Source: Sabellastarte sp. h YS-2021 | Taxonomy: Eukaryota; Annelida; Polychaeta; Sabellida; Sabellidae | Assembly: GCA_964017235.1 (NCBI GenBank) | Contig: OZ024929.1 | Coordinates: 19,837,464-19,901,463 of the forward strand | Direction of reading: 5' to 3' | DNA: 64,000 nt | Shown: positions 46,147 to 56,474 of the stretch, in pieces | How positions within the stretch are numbered: position 1 is the stretch's first letter | How the letters are laid out: each line of letters begins with the position of its first letter | Notes under the pieces: generated by a model | Told to the model about the DNA's origin: nothing | The model's input: the letters and a program-made list of their open reading frames with translations, nothing else | Databases searched by the model: none | Translations under genes and position numbers: made by a program

Positions 46147-46855
46147 TTCAATATTGCCATTTTAAGTAAAACTGTAAACTTACACTGTTAATATTAGAAA
46201 TAAAGTAAAAATCTGAAGAAGTTGTACACTTTTATCTCACATTTTTGAAGTTTTCAACGCGTTTTTGGTGAAAACTGCATTGTTTTGTTTTGATTCATTT
46301 TGCTTCCTGTTAGCGGTTCGGGAAACACTAAAATAAAACGTTTTCGGTTTCTTGGATTTGTACTATTTGGTAGACAATATGAACCCCCCAATATCACCTT
46401 AATATTGAAATATTTTTACATTCAATATCGATACTCACAAAGCCAAACGATTTACCCCCTACTTGATCACCATTATCAGGATTCCCATGAAAATGTGATC
46501 CACTTGCATTTTGAGCATAATCATAGCCCTCACTATTGCGCGCCTGTACTCACGACCTTCATGGAGACTCCTATTCCTTACTGATCGCTCCGGGGACACC
46601 CAGCTCTGACACCTTCCCCTAACTAACTCCCCTGAGTACCTATCAATGCTGAGTTCATATTTCTGCTTCTAGACCCCACACTTCCACCTCCATTTCCTTC
46701 CCAGTCAGATCTTCTCTGCATCTGAAGAAATGAGACAGAAATTCTTTTTAAATTTTTGCATTTGCACACTGAGGAGATAGTTAGTAGAAAACAATAAGCA
46801 CCCACAAACATGTCCGAACCTTGACTATCAATGCAGAAGACTACATCGTAAGTAC
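46147..46855. other. Degraded sequence between elements
   Basis: Possibly the right part of a MITE interrupted by the Helentron-like element (CAATATT motifs on both sides), followed by further TATDN2-relic-like sequence on the minus strand (GYDYAQNASGSHFHG near 46500). Not resolved. Confidence 0.35.
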
Positions 46856-47364
46856 TAGTGCTGGGAGATTGCTTCTATTTTACCTGTCGATGTTCGTATC
46901 GGAAAAATGTGAACGAAGATTGATCATTGCCGATCATGGAATCAAAAGTGCAAACCAGACATTAAAAAAAAATCAAATATGAGATAAAACAAGAAAATTG
47001 ACATAAATCACCACAAATATAACCCAAATATAACCTAAAAGCTTTTAACAATCGTCTCCCTCACTCCATATCATGCTTTATGTATTCTCACTTGCCATTG
47101 GCTAATTTTAGGATCACCTTGACAACAGTGGGAAATCCCCAAAGGTATTTACGTTTACCTTATACATTTTGCATTTACCTTTAATTTTGTACTTTTAGTT
47201 GGTGAATGTACCAAATTATGGCTAAATAAGATTTTATTATGTCAAAATGCCTTTAAAGAAATGAGTTTAGCAACTGTCAGTTATATTTAAATTTTACCGA
47301 TTATTGATCGACAATATGCCAGTGAGCGATAATACCGAAGTTTGCAAACATCATCCCAACACTA
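46856..47364. mobile_element. hAT-type MITE
   Basis: Left end TAGTGCTGGGA and right end TCCCAACACTA (inverse, one mismatch). Flanks GTAAGTAC (46848-46855) and TTAAGTAC (47365-47372) agree at 7 of 8 bases, an 8-bp duplication. No ORF. Confidence 0.75.
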
Positions 47365-47523
47365 TTAAGTACTATCCTCAGATAGATAAGAGGGCTTCCT
47401 GGTTTGCCTCCCTGCTGGGGTGGTCCTCAGTGGTTTCCTTAGCACTGGAGGTGGCGGTTCGGAAGTGGTGTTAGGATCATCTCCTGGTGTTTGGGGCAAT
47501 AGCGTAGGTATGCTTTTAGGATC

Positions 47524-48135
47524 GTTTTTACCCTGTCGGGGTATTGTTTTCACCCATGGTGTCTGGATGGGCGGGCGGTGGGAAAAAGTTTGTCTGGGCT
47601 GTATCTCAGAAACCGTAAGGTGTAGGAAGTTGATACTTAGTAGGGACATTGGTTAGGAGGTGTAGGTGTGCAACGTCATGGTCTGACCTTGATTTGACCT
47701 TTGACCTTGCCGTAGTGACCATGAGTTTGAAAATCTTGTCCGGGCTTTATCTCGGAAACCGTAAGGTGTAGGAAGTTGTCAGGGTATTGTTTTCACCCAT
47801 GGTGTCCGGATGGGCGGGTGGATAGGCAGGCGGCGGGAAAAAGTTTGTCCGGGCTGTATCTCAGAAACCATAAGGTGTAGGAGGTTGTTACTTGGTAGGG
47901 ACATAGGTTAGGGGTTCTAGGTGTGCAACGTCATGGTCTGACCTTGATTTGACCTTTGACGTTGCCATAGTGACCTTGACCTATAAAATCTTGTCCTGGC
48001 TATATCTCAGCCACTGTAAGGTGTAGGAAGTTGATACTTGGTTTTGACATTGGCTAGGGGTAGTAGTAGTGCAACGTCATGGTGTGCGCTTGATTTAACC
48101 TTTGACCTTGCCGTAGTGATCTTGACCTACTGGTG
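47524..48135 (+). mobile_element. Satellite element of the 10720 family, close upstream of GET3
   Basis: Starts CTGTCGGGGTATTGTTTTCA, with a second head-like CAGGGTATTGTTTTCACCC at 47780. About four units with TATCTC.GAAACCGTAAGG, GTAGGAAGTTGATACTT and TTGACCTTTGACCTTG. Ends about 160 bp before the GET3 start codon. Confidence 0.7.
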
Positions 48136-48295
48136 AGAAACTGTGAAAACTGATACACTATCTCCCCAACTGGGACAACTAAATGTTAAGAGGTTCCAAT
48201 ATACAGGATTTTTCTATACCCCTTATAAAACAATATTTGAGTGACATTAAAAATAATATTCAAATTATTATATGTTCAGATAACTTCAGACAGTA

Positions 48296-48414
48296 ATGGC
48301 AGCGTCGATGGAGTTTGAACCTCTGGAACCTTCTTTGAAGAATGTGATTGACCAGAAGACCTTACGATGGGTGTTTGTTGGTGGGAAAGGTGGAGTCGGT
48401 AAAACGACATGCAG
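48296..48414 (+). CDS. GET3: GET3 exon 1
   Basis: ATG at 48296; ends ACATGCAG|GTAACG, phase 2. Encodes the acidic N-terminus and P-loop [10 protein letters not shown]. Confidence 0.92.
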
Positions 48415-51400
48415 GTAACGTGTGTTCTGCTTAGTTACAAAAGCAATATTGATGTAAAGCAGCTTATATCCAATCATTTCATATCTTTTAAAGCATTTGT
48501 CATAGCCACTAATTCGTCAGTTGTGTAAGAATAAACATATGGTGTGTGAATTAATTAGAAAACATCCAGATAAATACTTCATGTTAAAGCTCATTTCAAG
48601 TATGATGGTAAAACTTTTATTATTTACATTGTTCTTGTGCAACAAGACTTACATAGATTCCATAAACTATTGTTTAAATAAAGTGTGATTTTGTATCTAA
48701 AGGTATTTTTATGAAGTTAATGTTTTGTTTATGTGAAAAATGTGTACAGAGTAGTCACAACCTATGTTTTGGGTTGTCATTCATTCTTTATTTATCTTTG
48801 TGCTGTTATGACTTATCTTTGTAGTGTTACAACTTATTTTTGTGGTGTTAGAACAATTATTGTATACTTGTTGATTTAATTTTTCACTCAGGACAAAATA
48901 ACATTAGCTATCATAGAATATCCCCTATATCAACAGAATCAGTCATAGCAGCCTCTTAAGTAGAAAAGCAACAAAGTCTTAGTGGTCTAATGAGTAGCTC
49001 ACTTGCCTACGAGCACTGCGTCGGATCCCGGGTACAATCAAAAAGTCTCGTATGACGACTTAAAATCATTTGGTACTATCCCAGTGGCAGGCTAAAGAAC
49101 CCCAGGGAATTTGAGAAAGGGTCATTCAGTAAACTCTGTCTTTCAAGAAGAATGTCAGAGTGGTGTAGTCAGAATGGGTGAAATAGTGCCGCGAGTCATG
49201 GAGTAAAGAAGATCTTACACTGAGTAAATCGTAAATATACCATACAAAAAAAGTTGTGACAGTGGAACAGTAGTGTTACTGTTATTTCTTTGTGAAAGCA
49301 AATTCTGCTTAAAAACATCAAAGGGGTGGAGGTGCACTGAAAGAAATCTTTTTTGGCCTGTTAGCTACATGGCCAATCAGAATCTGCCTTACATGTCCTT
49401 ACTTTCAATGAAGGTCTGCAGTAAATTGAATGGAAACTAAAACTTATAATGATAGAACTTGCTCAAAATTATGACCCCTGCTGTCATGTTTTGGACTTAA
49501 CAGATTTTGATCCTGACTGGTAACATATGACTCCCCAAATCACTGGTCTGTAAAAAAAACCTGTAAGTTTCTCAGTGTAGTGCTAACATTGACTGCATTA
49601 TGTTATTACAGCTGTAGTCTGGCTATCCAGCTGTCCAAGGTGAGGGAGAATGTACTCATTATCTCCACTGATCCAGCTCACAACATTTCAGATGCTTTTG
49701 ATCAAAAGTTCTCCAAAGTCCCTACTAAAGTCACAGGCTTTACCAACCTCTTTGCTATGGTAAGTCAGGTATTCAAAAATACCTCTTCGATTTTATATCT
49801 TTTTATTCTACCATCCAAACAAAATCCCAATTCTGAAGCATTTTCATATTCAAGAGTTTTAACTCTACTGTTGTTTTGTGCAGTGCATAGTTATGATTGT
49901 GCATTTATGAGTCCTCAGGAGTTAAACTTGATTCATTCATTAATTCTCCAAAAATTGTATAGTTATTCCATTGTCACCAAATATATTATTGTTACATTTT
50001 TCATTAAAACAATATGTGTATTTGTGTTACATGCTTCATTTTATGTTTAAACTATCTTCAACCAATATGTATAAAAATACTGTTCATTTGAAGTGATTTG
50101 TAAAGTCATAAGGGACTGTCCAGTTTGTAATAATTTATATATATATATTTGCTTTTGTGAATTGGTGACAGCATACGTCCACTCTATGACTGAAAAATGG
50201 TTTCCTCTAAGCAAACTGGCCCTTCCCTTCCATTCTGTACAGTTTCAAATAGTGGACAAACTGTTTCTGGGCTATATCCAATGGAGTTGTAGAAACATTA
50301 CAAACAATGGCCTGTTTCCGCATGTCTCAACTTTTGTATAAACGGTAAAACCACCTGTGTCGGAATGTATGGATGCTGATTTATCATGGATAATGTTCAA
50401 CACTCAGTAATGGACAGATGTGTACAATTTATTGATTATTATTAAGCCTGACAAATGGCCACAAAGTTGGCCTATGTGTTTATCTACATACCTTTTGGTA
50501 GCAGGTATAATAATAATAATAATCATTTTATGGTAAAAATCCTTAGCACAGATGTACTGGATAATACATAATATGGGAAAATTATGAGGACTTGGTATTG
50601 TATTTGTGTATTTTTATTCAGGAAATTGATCCCAATGTGGGAGTTGGTGAATTACCCGAGGAATACTTTGGAGAACAGAGTGAGTTGTTGAAACCAATGT
50701 AACACCATAGTTTTCATGAAGTAATTTAATGATTGTAAGTTGAACAAGAAAAACAGACAGAAAGAACAGCAAATGTTCCTTTAAACCAGGTATAAATTTG
50801 AAGTATATGGTTTTACAGGTTACATACTCTATTGGTTTAATTTACAAAAAATAACTCCTGTATTGTAGCCAATGAAGGAAGAGGACGGAACCTGTTAGTA
50901 GTCCCATTTCTAGTATTTGGCACTTCAGAATATACATTCCTGTTCCAATTTATAGTATCCTCTTGTATTTTACGAACTTTTTTAAAATCTAGACTAAACC
51001 TTCTGATGTATCTTTATCTCATTTTAGTGGAATGTAAGTGTTATTATTTTACCGCAGTTCTTTATTTTGCAGATGTATATCTTGCACCTTAAATGAACAA
51101 AAAAGTGACAGAAATCGTCAATTTTATATGAATTTCCTCCAAGGCAAGCTAAAATAGGACTGTGATGAATGTTGCACTTCTTACTCTGAATGTTTCACAG
51201 GTGCACTCAGTATGGGCAAGGAGATGATGAAGGAATTGCTACAGGCTTTCCCTGGTATAGATGAGGCTATGAGCTACTCAGAGGTCATGAAGTAAGTACA
51301 TTGAACGCTATTAGAAAGGTCATGGTGGCCTTGTGGCTGGTAAGTTTGGCATCTAATGACAGGCTGTCACCTCTGTGTGGGTTTGACTCCCACAAGTGAC

Positions 51401-54400
51401 ATTACTGAAGACCTGTCATAATATTAGTGGTGTAAGTCGTCATGAGTGATGTAAGTTGTCATGAAATACTGGGGTCAACGCGTTGGAACTGATAGATGAC
51501 AGTGAACCGATAATTGTTACATCTGTGTTGTCCTATATAAACTCAAGGACTTCAGAAGAAATACATTTTATTATTTAATAAAAAATGGGGGCCACGGTGG
51601 CAGAGTGGTAACAACGTCCATGACCAAGTTGAGTTGCATCGTTATTATGTCCACCCCACTGGGGGGTGGACATATTATTTTTGCTTTTTCCGCCGTCCAC
51701 CGTCCGGCGTCCCACTTGATTTCCAGACATTTTAGGCAACAGTTCTTATCCTATCTTTACCAAATTTGGCATTCAGGTTTATTGGTTTAATAGCTTGTAT
51801 GGGATTGCTTTTGGTGATGATAGCTCTATAGCTAACTGAGTAATAGCTACTTTGCTACTTTTGAGTATCTCTTTGGTTTCCAGACATTTTAAGGAATACT
51901 ATTAAGCCTAGCTTTCTGAAATTTGGTATGGAGGTTCATTGGGTTAATAGCTTGTATGGGATTGCTTTTGGGGGGAATTGCTTCATAGATGAGTGAGTAA
52001 TTAATTAAATAAATGAGTAATTGGCTATTTTGAATACTGAAAAAGGCAAATGTGCTCATATCTCCTTAACCGTGCGAGATACAGCGATTTCGTCGAAATT
52101 TTCGACCCACAGGGTATCTAAGGAATGTACTCTGCAATTTTCAAAAATTTTCCCATCCCCAAAAATGGCGGCCATTTTGAATTTTCGAATTTTTGCCAAA
52201 AATGGCAGAACACAAATTTGTTTCTATCTCCTTAACCGTGCGAGATAGAGCGATTTCGTCGAAATTATCAAGCAACAGGGTATCTAAGGAATGTACTCTT
52301 TGCAATTTTCAAAAATTTTCCCCTCCCCAAAAATGGCGGCCATTTTGAATTTTCGAATTTTTCCCCAAAATGGCAAAACACAAAATTGCTTCTATCTCCT
52401 TAAAACCGTGTGAGATAGAGGGATTTCATCAAAATTTTCGATCCACAGGATATCTGGGCAATGTACTCTTGGCAATTTTCAAAAATTTTCCTCTTCCCAC
52501 ATATGGCGGCCATTTTGAATTTTCGAATTTTTCCACAAAATTGCTTCTATCTCCTTAACCGTGCGAGATAGAGCAATTTCGTTGAAATTTTCGACCCACA
52601 GGGTATCTAAAAAATGTACTCTTGGCAATTTTCAAAAAATTTTCCCCTCCCCACATATGGCGGCCATTTTCAATTTTCGAATTTTTGCCCAAAATGGAAA
52701 AACACAAATTTGCCTTAACCGTGCAAAATAGAGTTATTTCGTTGAAATTTTTTACCCATAGGGTATCTAAGAAATGTACTCTTGGCAATTTTAAAAAAAA
52801 TTTCCTTTTCCCAAAAATGGCAGCCATTTTGAATTTTCAAATTTTTGTCAAAAATAGAAAAACAGAAATTTGCTTCTATCTTCTTAACCGTGCAAGATAG
52901 AGTGATTTCGTCAAAATTTTCGACGCAACCAATGCAAAAAGGCATGAAGCTGAAATAAGTTGCATGTACACTAATAAATATTTAAGCATCATTGATATAT
53001 TTTACAAATGAAACAGGGTCTTGTAACACTACTGTACAATTTTGCCAAAAGGTTCATGGGGTGGACATTACACATGATAATGTGTGTTCTTCTATGCTAT
53101 CCTGTTTCTATTCATATGTCGCAGCCACTATCAACAGGGCGTCCTATTTCTAGTTGCACCATCTAATATGACCCTGGCTGTTGAAGGAGATGTAAAACAC
53201 CAACTTTGACTTTGAGGCTATAAGATAATAATGTTATTGTGCCTTAGTCCAGACTGGAACTGGACTGGTGGGGTACCTAAGTACTCAAACCTGGGGTGAC
53301 CATGATGAGAAGCAAGCTTTGGAAATTGGTACTTGTAAAATTAGTAAAATATTGTTTATTTGCATAGAAAACTAATTGAAAAACTAATGTGATTGTCTAC
53401 CAAACGTATGTTAATATGTCTGTCTTTTGTAGACTGATGAAAGGGACGAGCTTTTTAGTTGTAATATTTGACATGGTCCCAAAGTACTGCACCTATTGTA
53501 GATTTGTGAAAGGCATGGACTTTCAGGTGTAGTTTTTGAGAAACTACTGAGTAGTTTAGATGCATAGAGAGTACTTTGTATGTCTTGTGGATTGGGGGCA
53601 GGCATGAATTTTTGGCTATAGTTTTTGATACAGCCGTCATGCACAGAGTCTACTGTATCTGTATCTGAAAGGCATGAACACTAATGTTGCTATTCTAGAT
53701 TGGTAAAAGACATCAGCTTTTTGGCTTTATTTTTAAAGAAGAACCCCCGTGTACAGAGAGCCTGGGATATCTTCAATCTTTCCAATCTATCATCATTAAT
53801 CAAGCCTAATATTGTGACTCGTGGAGAGAGGTTTATCAGTTTACTCAGTCCATACTAAAATGCACTTGACAGGCACGGCTTTTGCCACACCGGCACCAGT
53901 GAAATGGAACAGGTTACCATTTAATATCCGATTGCAGCAGACTATCATGGAACTCGAGACCCAAAGAAAGCCTCTTTACTTAAACTTTCATACCCACCTC
54001 CATAGTCCCCTCTCCCTGGCAGATGCTTGTTGGACAATGACGTCAGCCTGGTTTTAATACTCTCACTTTCGAACTTAAACGCATTAGAGGACTCGTATCA
54101 ATTTTGTGCTATATAAATGCTTCTTTGCTATTCTATACTTTATAGGTCGGTGAAAGGAATGGAATTTTAAGTCTTAGTTTTGGTATGACACCCCTGTACA
54201 AAAAGCTTGGTTTTCCTGTTGTGGGTTGAAGAAAGACATGAACTTTTTGGAAACTATTATAATTTTATCATATGGGTCTCCCATGTTGAGAGAATTCCCT
54301 GTCTCTTTCGCAGGTTGGTGAAAGGCATGAATTTCTCGGTGGTAGTTTTTGATACGGCCCCCACTGGTCACACATTGAGACTGTTGTCTTTCCCATCAGT

Positions 54401-54794
54401 CATCGAAAAAGGACTTGGCAAACTGCTGAGACTCAAGAACCAGTTCAGTCCTTTTATTACACAGGTGAGTGGCTTCTAGTGCAAGACTTAAATGAAATAC
54501 AGAAACATACAACAGTGTATAAAATGAACATCCCAGTGTACTCTGAGGGAATAATTTCTAACATGTATACCTTATAAACTGTATTACTTTATCAGGCTAA
54601 GTAGAACCTGTTTACATTTCTACTAAATAGTTGTCTAAAATATCATGAGTAGTAGACAACTCCAAGCAGGACTAAGTGTATTTCAGATGGCTGGGATGCT
54701 TGGTCTTCCTGATACCAACTCAGATGAGATGACACAGAAACTGGAGGAAATGCTGCCCATTATTAAACAAGTCAACGAACAGTTCAAGGACCCA
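48296..54794 (+). CDS. GET3: GET3/ASNA1 (TRC40) ATPase, exons 1-6; 3' end off window
   Basis: Cytosolic homodimeric ATPase that receives tail-anchored membrane proteins and delivers them to the ER receptor (the old name, arsenical pump-driving ATPase, reflects bacterial ArsA homology). Six exons give 225 in-frame codons. P-loop [10 protein letters not shown] at about residues 29-38, [13 protein letters not shown] (switch I) near 57-69, DTAPTGHT (switch II) at 152-159, and a helical segment [14 protein letters not shown]. The first ATG (G at -3 and +4) matches the usual N-terminus length. Known family length is about 340-350 residues, so about 120 C-terminal residues, including the CxxC zinc site and the second part of the substrate groove, are missing. 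The last visible donor (54795) is good, so exons probably continue beyond 64000 rather than being lost. Confidence 0.95.
48970..49260 (+). mobile_element. tRNA-derived SINE in GET3 intron 1
   Basis: CTTAGTGGTCTAATGAGTAG (A-box side), CCGGGTACAATC (eroded B-box), CCCAGTGGCAGGCTAAAGAA, and tail AATATACCATACAAA. Same family as 19492. Confidence 0.75.
49612..49759 (+). CDS. GET3: GET3 exon 2
   Basis: Acceptor TGTTATTACAG, donor ATG|GTAAGT, 148 bp, phase 2 to 0. Encodes [20 protein letters not shown], the PAHN switch I and FTNLFAM. Confidence 0.95.
49760..50621 (+). other. GET3: GET3 intron 2
   Basis: The reading frame stays open about 290 bp past the donor by chance. A short TAATAA microsatellite occurs near 50505. 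Nothing else recognised. Confidence 0.5.
50622..50679 (+). CDS. GET3: GET3 exon 3
   Basis: 58 bp, acceptor TTTTTATTCAG, donor GTGAGT, phase 0 to 1. Encodes [19 protein letters not shown]. Confidence 0.93.
51201..51291 (+). CDS. GET3: GET3 exon 4
   Basis: 91 bp, acceptor TGTTTCACAG, donor GTAAGT, phase 1 to 2. Encodes [20 protein letters not shown] then [10 protein letters not shown]. Confidence 0.95.
51315..51565 (+). mobile_element. tRNA-derived SINE in GET3 intron 4
   Basis: GTGGCCTTGTGGCTGGTAAG, GGGTTTGACTCCCAC (B-box and T-arm), tail ending AATACATTTTATTATTTAAT. Confidence 0.7.
51590..53215 (+). mobile_element. tRNA-SINE apparently split by the Helentron-like element
   Basis: The SINE head GGGCCACGGTGGCAGAGTGG (51593) stops at 51645, where the element begins. 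A SINE-like 3' tail (GACCCTGGCTGTTGAAGGAG near 53170) follows the element. That the two pieces belong together is inference. Confidence 0.55.
51646..53110 (+). mobile_element. Helentron-like satellite element, complete, in GET3 intron 4
   Basis: Left hairpin ATGTCCACCCC-ACT-GGGGGGTGGACAT (51647-51673). A ~155-bp unit with ACTGAGTAATAGCTACTT follows, then about five to six units of the 163-bp satellite (52030-52935). On the right, TGGGGTGGACAT (53057-53068), directly followed by stem-loop ACACAT-GATA-ATGTGT (53070-53085). Hairpin head, inverted arm at the tail and 3' stem-loop match the 15964 and 44026 elements. The exact 3' nucleotide is unresolved. Confidence 0.82.
53425..54313 (+). repeat. 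Decayed tandem copies of GET3 exon 5 acceptor and head
   Basis: Exon 5 starts GCAG|GTTGGTGAAAGGCATG and continues through the switch II codons. Clear relatives of its first 45-65 bases start near 53433, 53502, 53591, 53661 (partial), 53699, 54146 and 54225. The 54146 copy (GTCGGTGAAAGGAATGGAAT) has a TAA where exon 5 reads on; the 53591 and 54225 copies have lost the AG. Spacing is about 70-90 bp except where a LINE fragment (53780-54070) interrupts. Confidence 0.85.
53780..54070 (+). pseudogene. LINE reverse transcriptase C-terminal tail fragment
   Basis: Readable pieces in two frames: [13 protein letters not shown] and [19 protein letters not shown], the …WN.LP..IR… tail common at the end of many LINE ORF2 proteins. 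Inserted in the exon 5 copy array. Confidence 0.6.
54314..54464 (+). CDS. GET3: GET3 exon 5 (switch II)
   Basis: 151 bp, acceptor CTCTTTCGCAG, donor CAG|GTGAGT, phase 2 to 0. Encodes [20 protein letters not shown] and the following [18 protein letters not shown]. Only this copy in the local array keeps the frame, so it is the functional one. Confidence 0.95.
54687..54794 (+). CDS. GET3: GET3 exon 6 (last visible)
   Basis: 108 bp, acceptor GTATTTCAG, donor CCA|GTGAGT, phase 0 to 0. Encodes [20 protein letters not shown] and the segment ending VNEQFKDP. Confidence 0.93.
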
Positions 54795-55305
54795 GTGAGT
54801 TCTAATCATTAGATATTTGTGTAATTTTTTGTTGTCATTCTTGTTAATTTCTTCTCATTCTTAAATCATGCAATGAGCTGAAATAGAAGTAGATCAGTGT
54901 GTCATTTACAAAAGGAAGACTATATGATTATATACCAAAATATGTGGAAATTAAAACACAGTTGGAGAGAACACAGTCAGTTGGTAACATTTTGTCATTG
55001 GAATTGAAATTTGGTCCAATAATTTTTCTTTGAACATTAAACCACTCAGTTCAATTATCTTGTCATAAAGTAGCATCGAACACCAGTTTTATGCTGACCA
55101 AACCTAATCATACATAAGACTATCATAAATTAATTTTTCTCAGTTAATGCAAATGTTCGAAAATTTGCTCAATAATGATCAAAATTTCATGACATCAAAC
55201 AGACTGAAACTAAATTTTGATTAAAACGGATTTTATTGTCATAGGTTCAAAAACAATTGTAAATAACTCCCCTCCTCCCCCCCTCTATTTCCACATAGTA
55301 TTGTT
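54795..55305 (+). other. GET3: GET3 intron 6, nothing recognised
   Basis: AT-rich, no exon candidate for the next GET3 segment. Confidence 0.45.
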
Positions 55306-55309
55306 GACA

Positions 55310-55665
55310 TTCAGGTGGGACCTCCTCAAATATCAGGAATCTTGGGTGGTATTTGACTCCAACAGAACTCTCTCTGGTCAAGTGACAAATTTGACTTGAT
55401 TCCCCACGTACACCACAATATACCACTTGTAGTAAATGCATTGGTCAGCAGTCACTTGGACTACTGTACTGTGGACTACCATGAAGTCCACGAATCCAAC
55501 CAACATTTTTCTAAGACCTCACTGATATCGTTAAGAAACATACTAAAACCCATCTTTTCAACTCAGATTTGCCCACTTATATCTTCCCCTCATTCACACC
55601 CACAGCCCTACATGAATTGTCTCTTGACAATTGCTTTTATCAGTTCTTTTGTTTTTGTTTAGTGT
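55310..55665 (+). pseudogene. LINE ORF2 fragment
   Basis: Pieces in shifting frames: VVNALVSSHLDYC (the …LV.SRLDYCN… motif after the RT domain in several LINE clades) and KTHLFNSDLPTYIF, the usual C-terminal tail. Decayed. Confidence 0.55.
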
Positions 55666-55721
55666 TGTAAGTAATCAGATCTTCATATAGTGACAACCAT
55701 CATAGTGTTCATTATTGATAC

Positions 55722-56070
55722 AAAATGGAAAATTTAATAGTTAAATTAAATTTTTATAAGTTAATATCTTACCTAGTGGACCAGTGCATTTGTCAGGCGT
55801 GCAGCCGGTCCTGCCAAATGTTAGAAAAAAACGTCCTGAGCTGGGCTCTGGCCGGGACCGGTAGTGTAGTACTCATTCGCCAGGTGTCCCCTCTGCACCC
55901 AGCTCCCCTACTGCGCGTGCGCGAGCATCCGCACCTCCTCTTTTTGTTGCCTACCTCAGAATGTCCCCCTTTTTAGCTATTAGCGGGGAAGGTAGGGTGG
56001 GAATCCCCTGGTCCACTAGATAAGATATTAACTTATAAAAATTTAATTTAACTATTAAATTTTCCATTTT
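55722..56070. repeat. 63-bp inverted repeat around a GC-rich core
   Basis: The left arm 55722-55784 and right arm 56008-56070 are inverse copies with one mismatch (AAAATGGAAAATTTAATAGT … TAGTGGACCAG). The 223-bp core is much richer in G and C. Part of the arm (TATCTTACCTAGTGGACCAG) recurs in direct orientation at about 56084. Could be a young MITE or the terminal repeat of the adjacent DIRS element. Confidence 0.8.
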
Positions 56071-56474
56071 ATTGCGTTAATATATCTTACCTAGTGGACC
56101 AGTGCAGAATAACTACCCATTGGTTGGAGGGTAGCTCTAAGAATAAAAGGGGGGCTAAAACCCGAACTCCCAAGTCATATCCCTAAGCCACAGTATCACA
56201 CACCTATACAGGTACCCTTACATACTGGCTAAGGCATTCACCCTCCCCCCCCCCCCCCCCCACCCCCCTTCTTTTCAGCTACTAGACTGGAGGGGAGAGA
56301 ATAGGAGTTCTGTCCCAAGGATTCCCAAGGAGGTGGAATAGGGGGAGAATAGAAAATGATCCCTCATCCATCCAGTAGTAGCCAGATAGACTGCAGGGAC
56401 GTTTTTTTTTTTTTTGTTTTTTTTTTTATATCAACAACTGTACATCTATACATATGTACATGGAAGTCTTAAAT

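Noticed and set aside
49760-50050. Extension of GET3 exon 2 through the intron
   Set aside because: The open frame past the donor carries no GET3 similarity; the consensus donor GTAAGT and the next exon join perfectly in phase.
53433-54230. Alternative functional GET3 exon 5 copies
   Set aside because: Copies are truncated to the exon head and contain stops or lost splice sites, and none has the downstream half of the exon or its donor.
43795-56275. Poly(C) runs near 43818 and 56250 as functional G-quadruplexes
   Set aside because: Homopolymer runs of this kind are often sequencing or assembly length errors; no supporting context.
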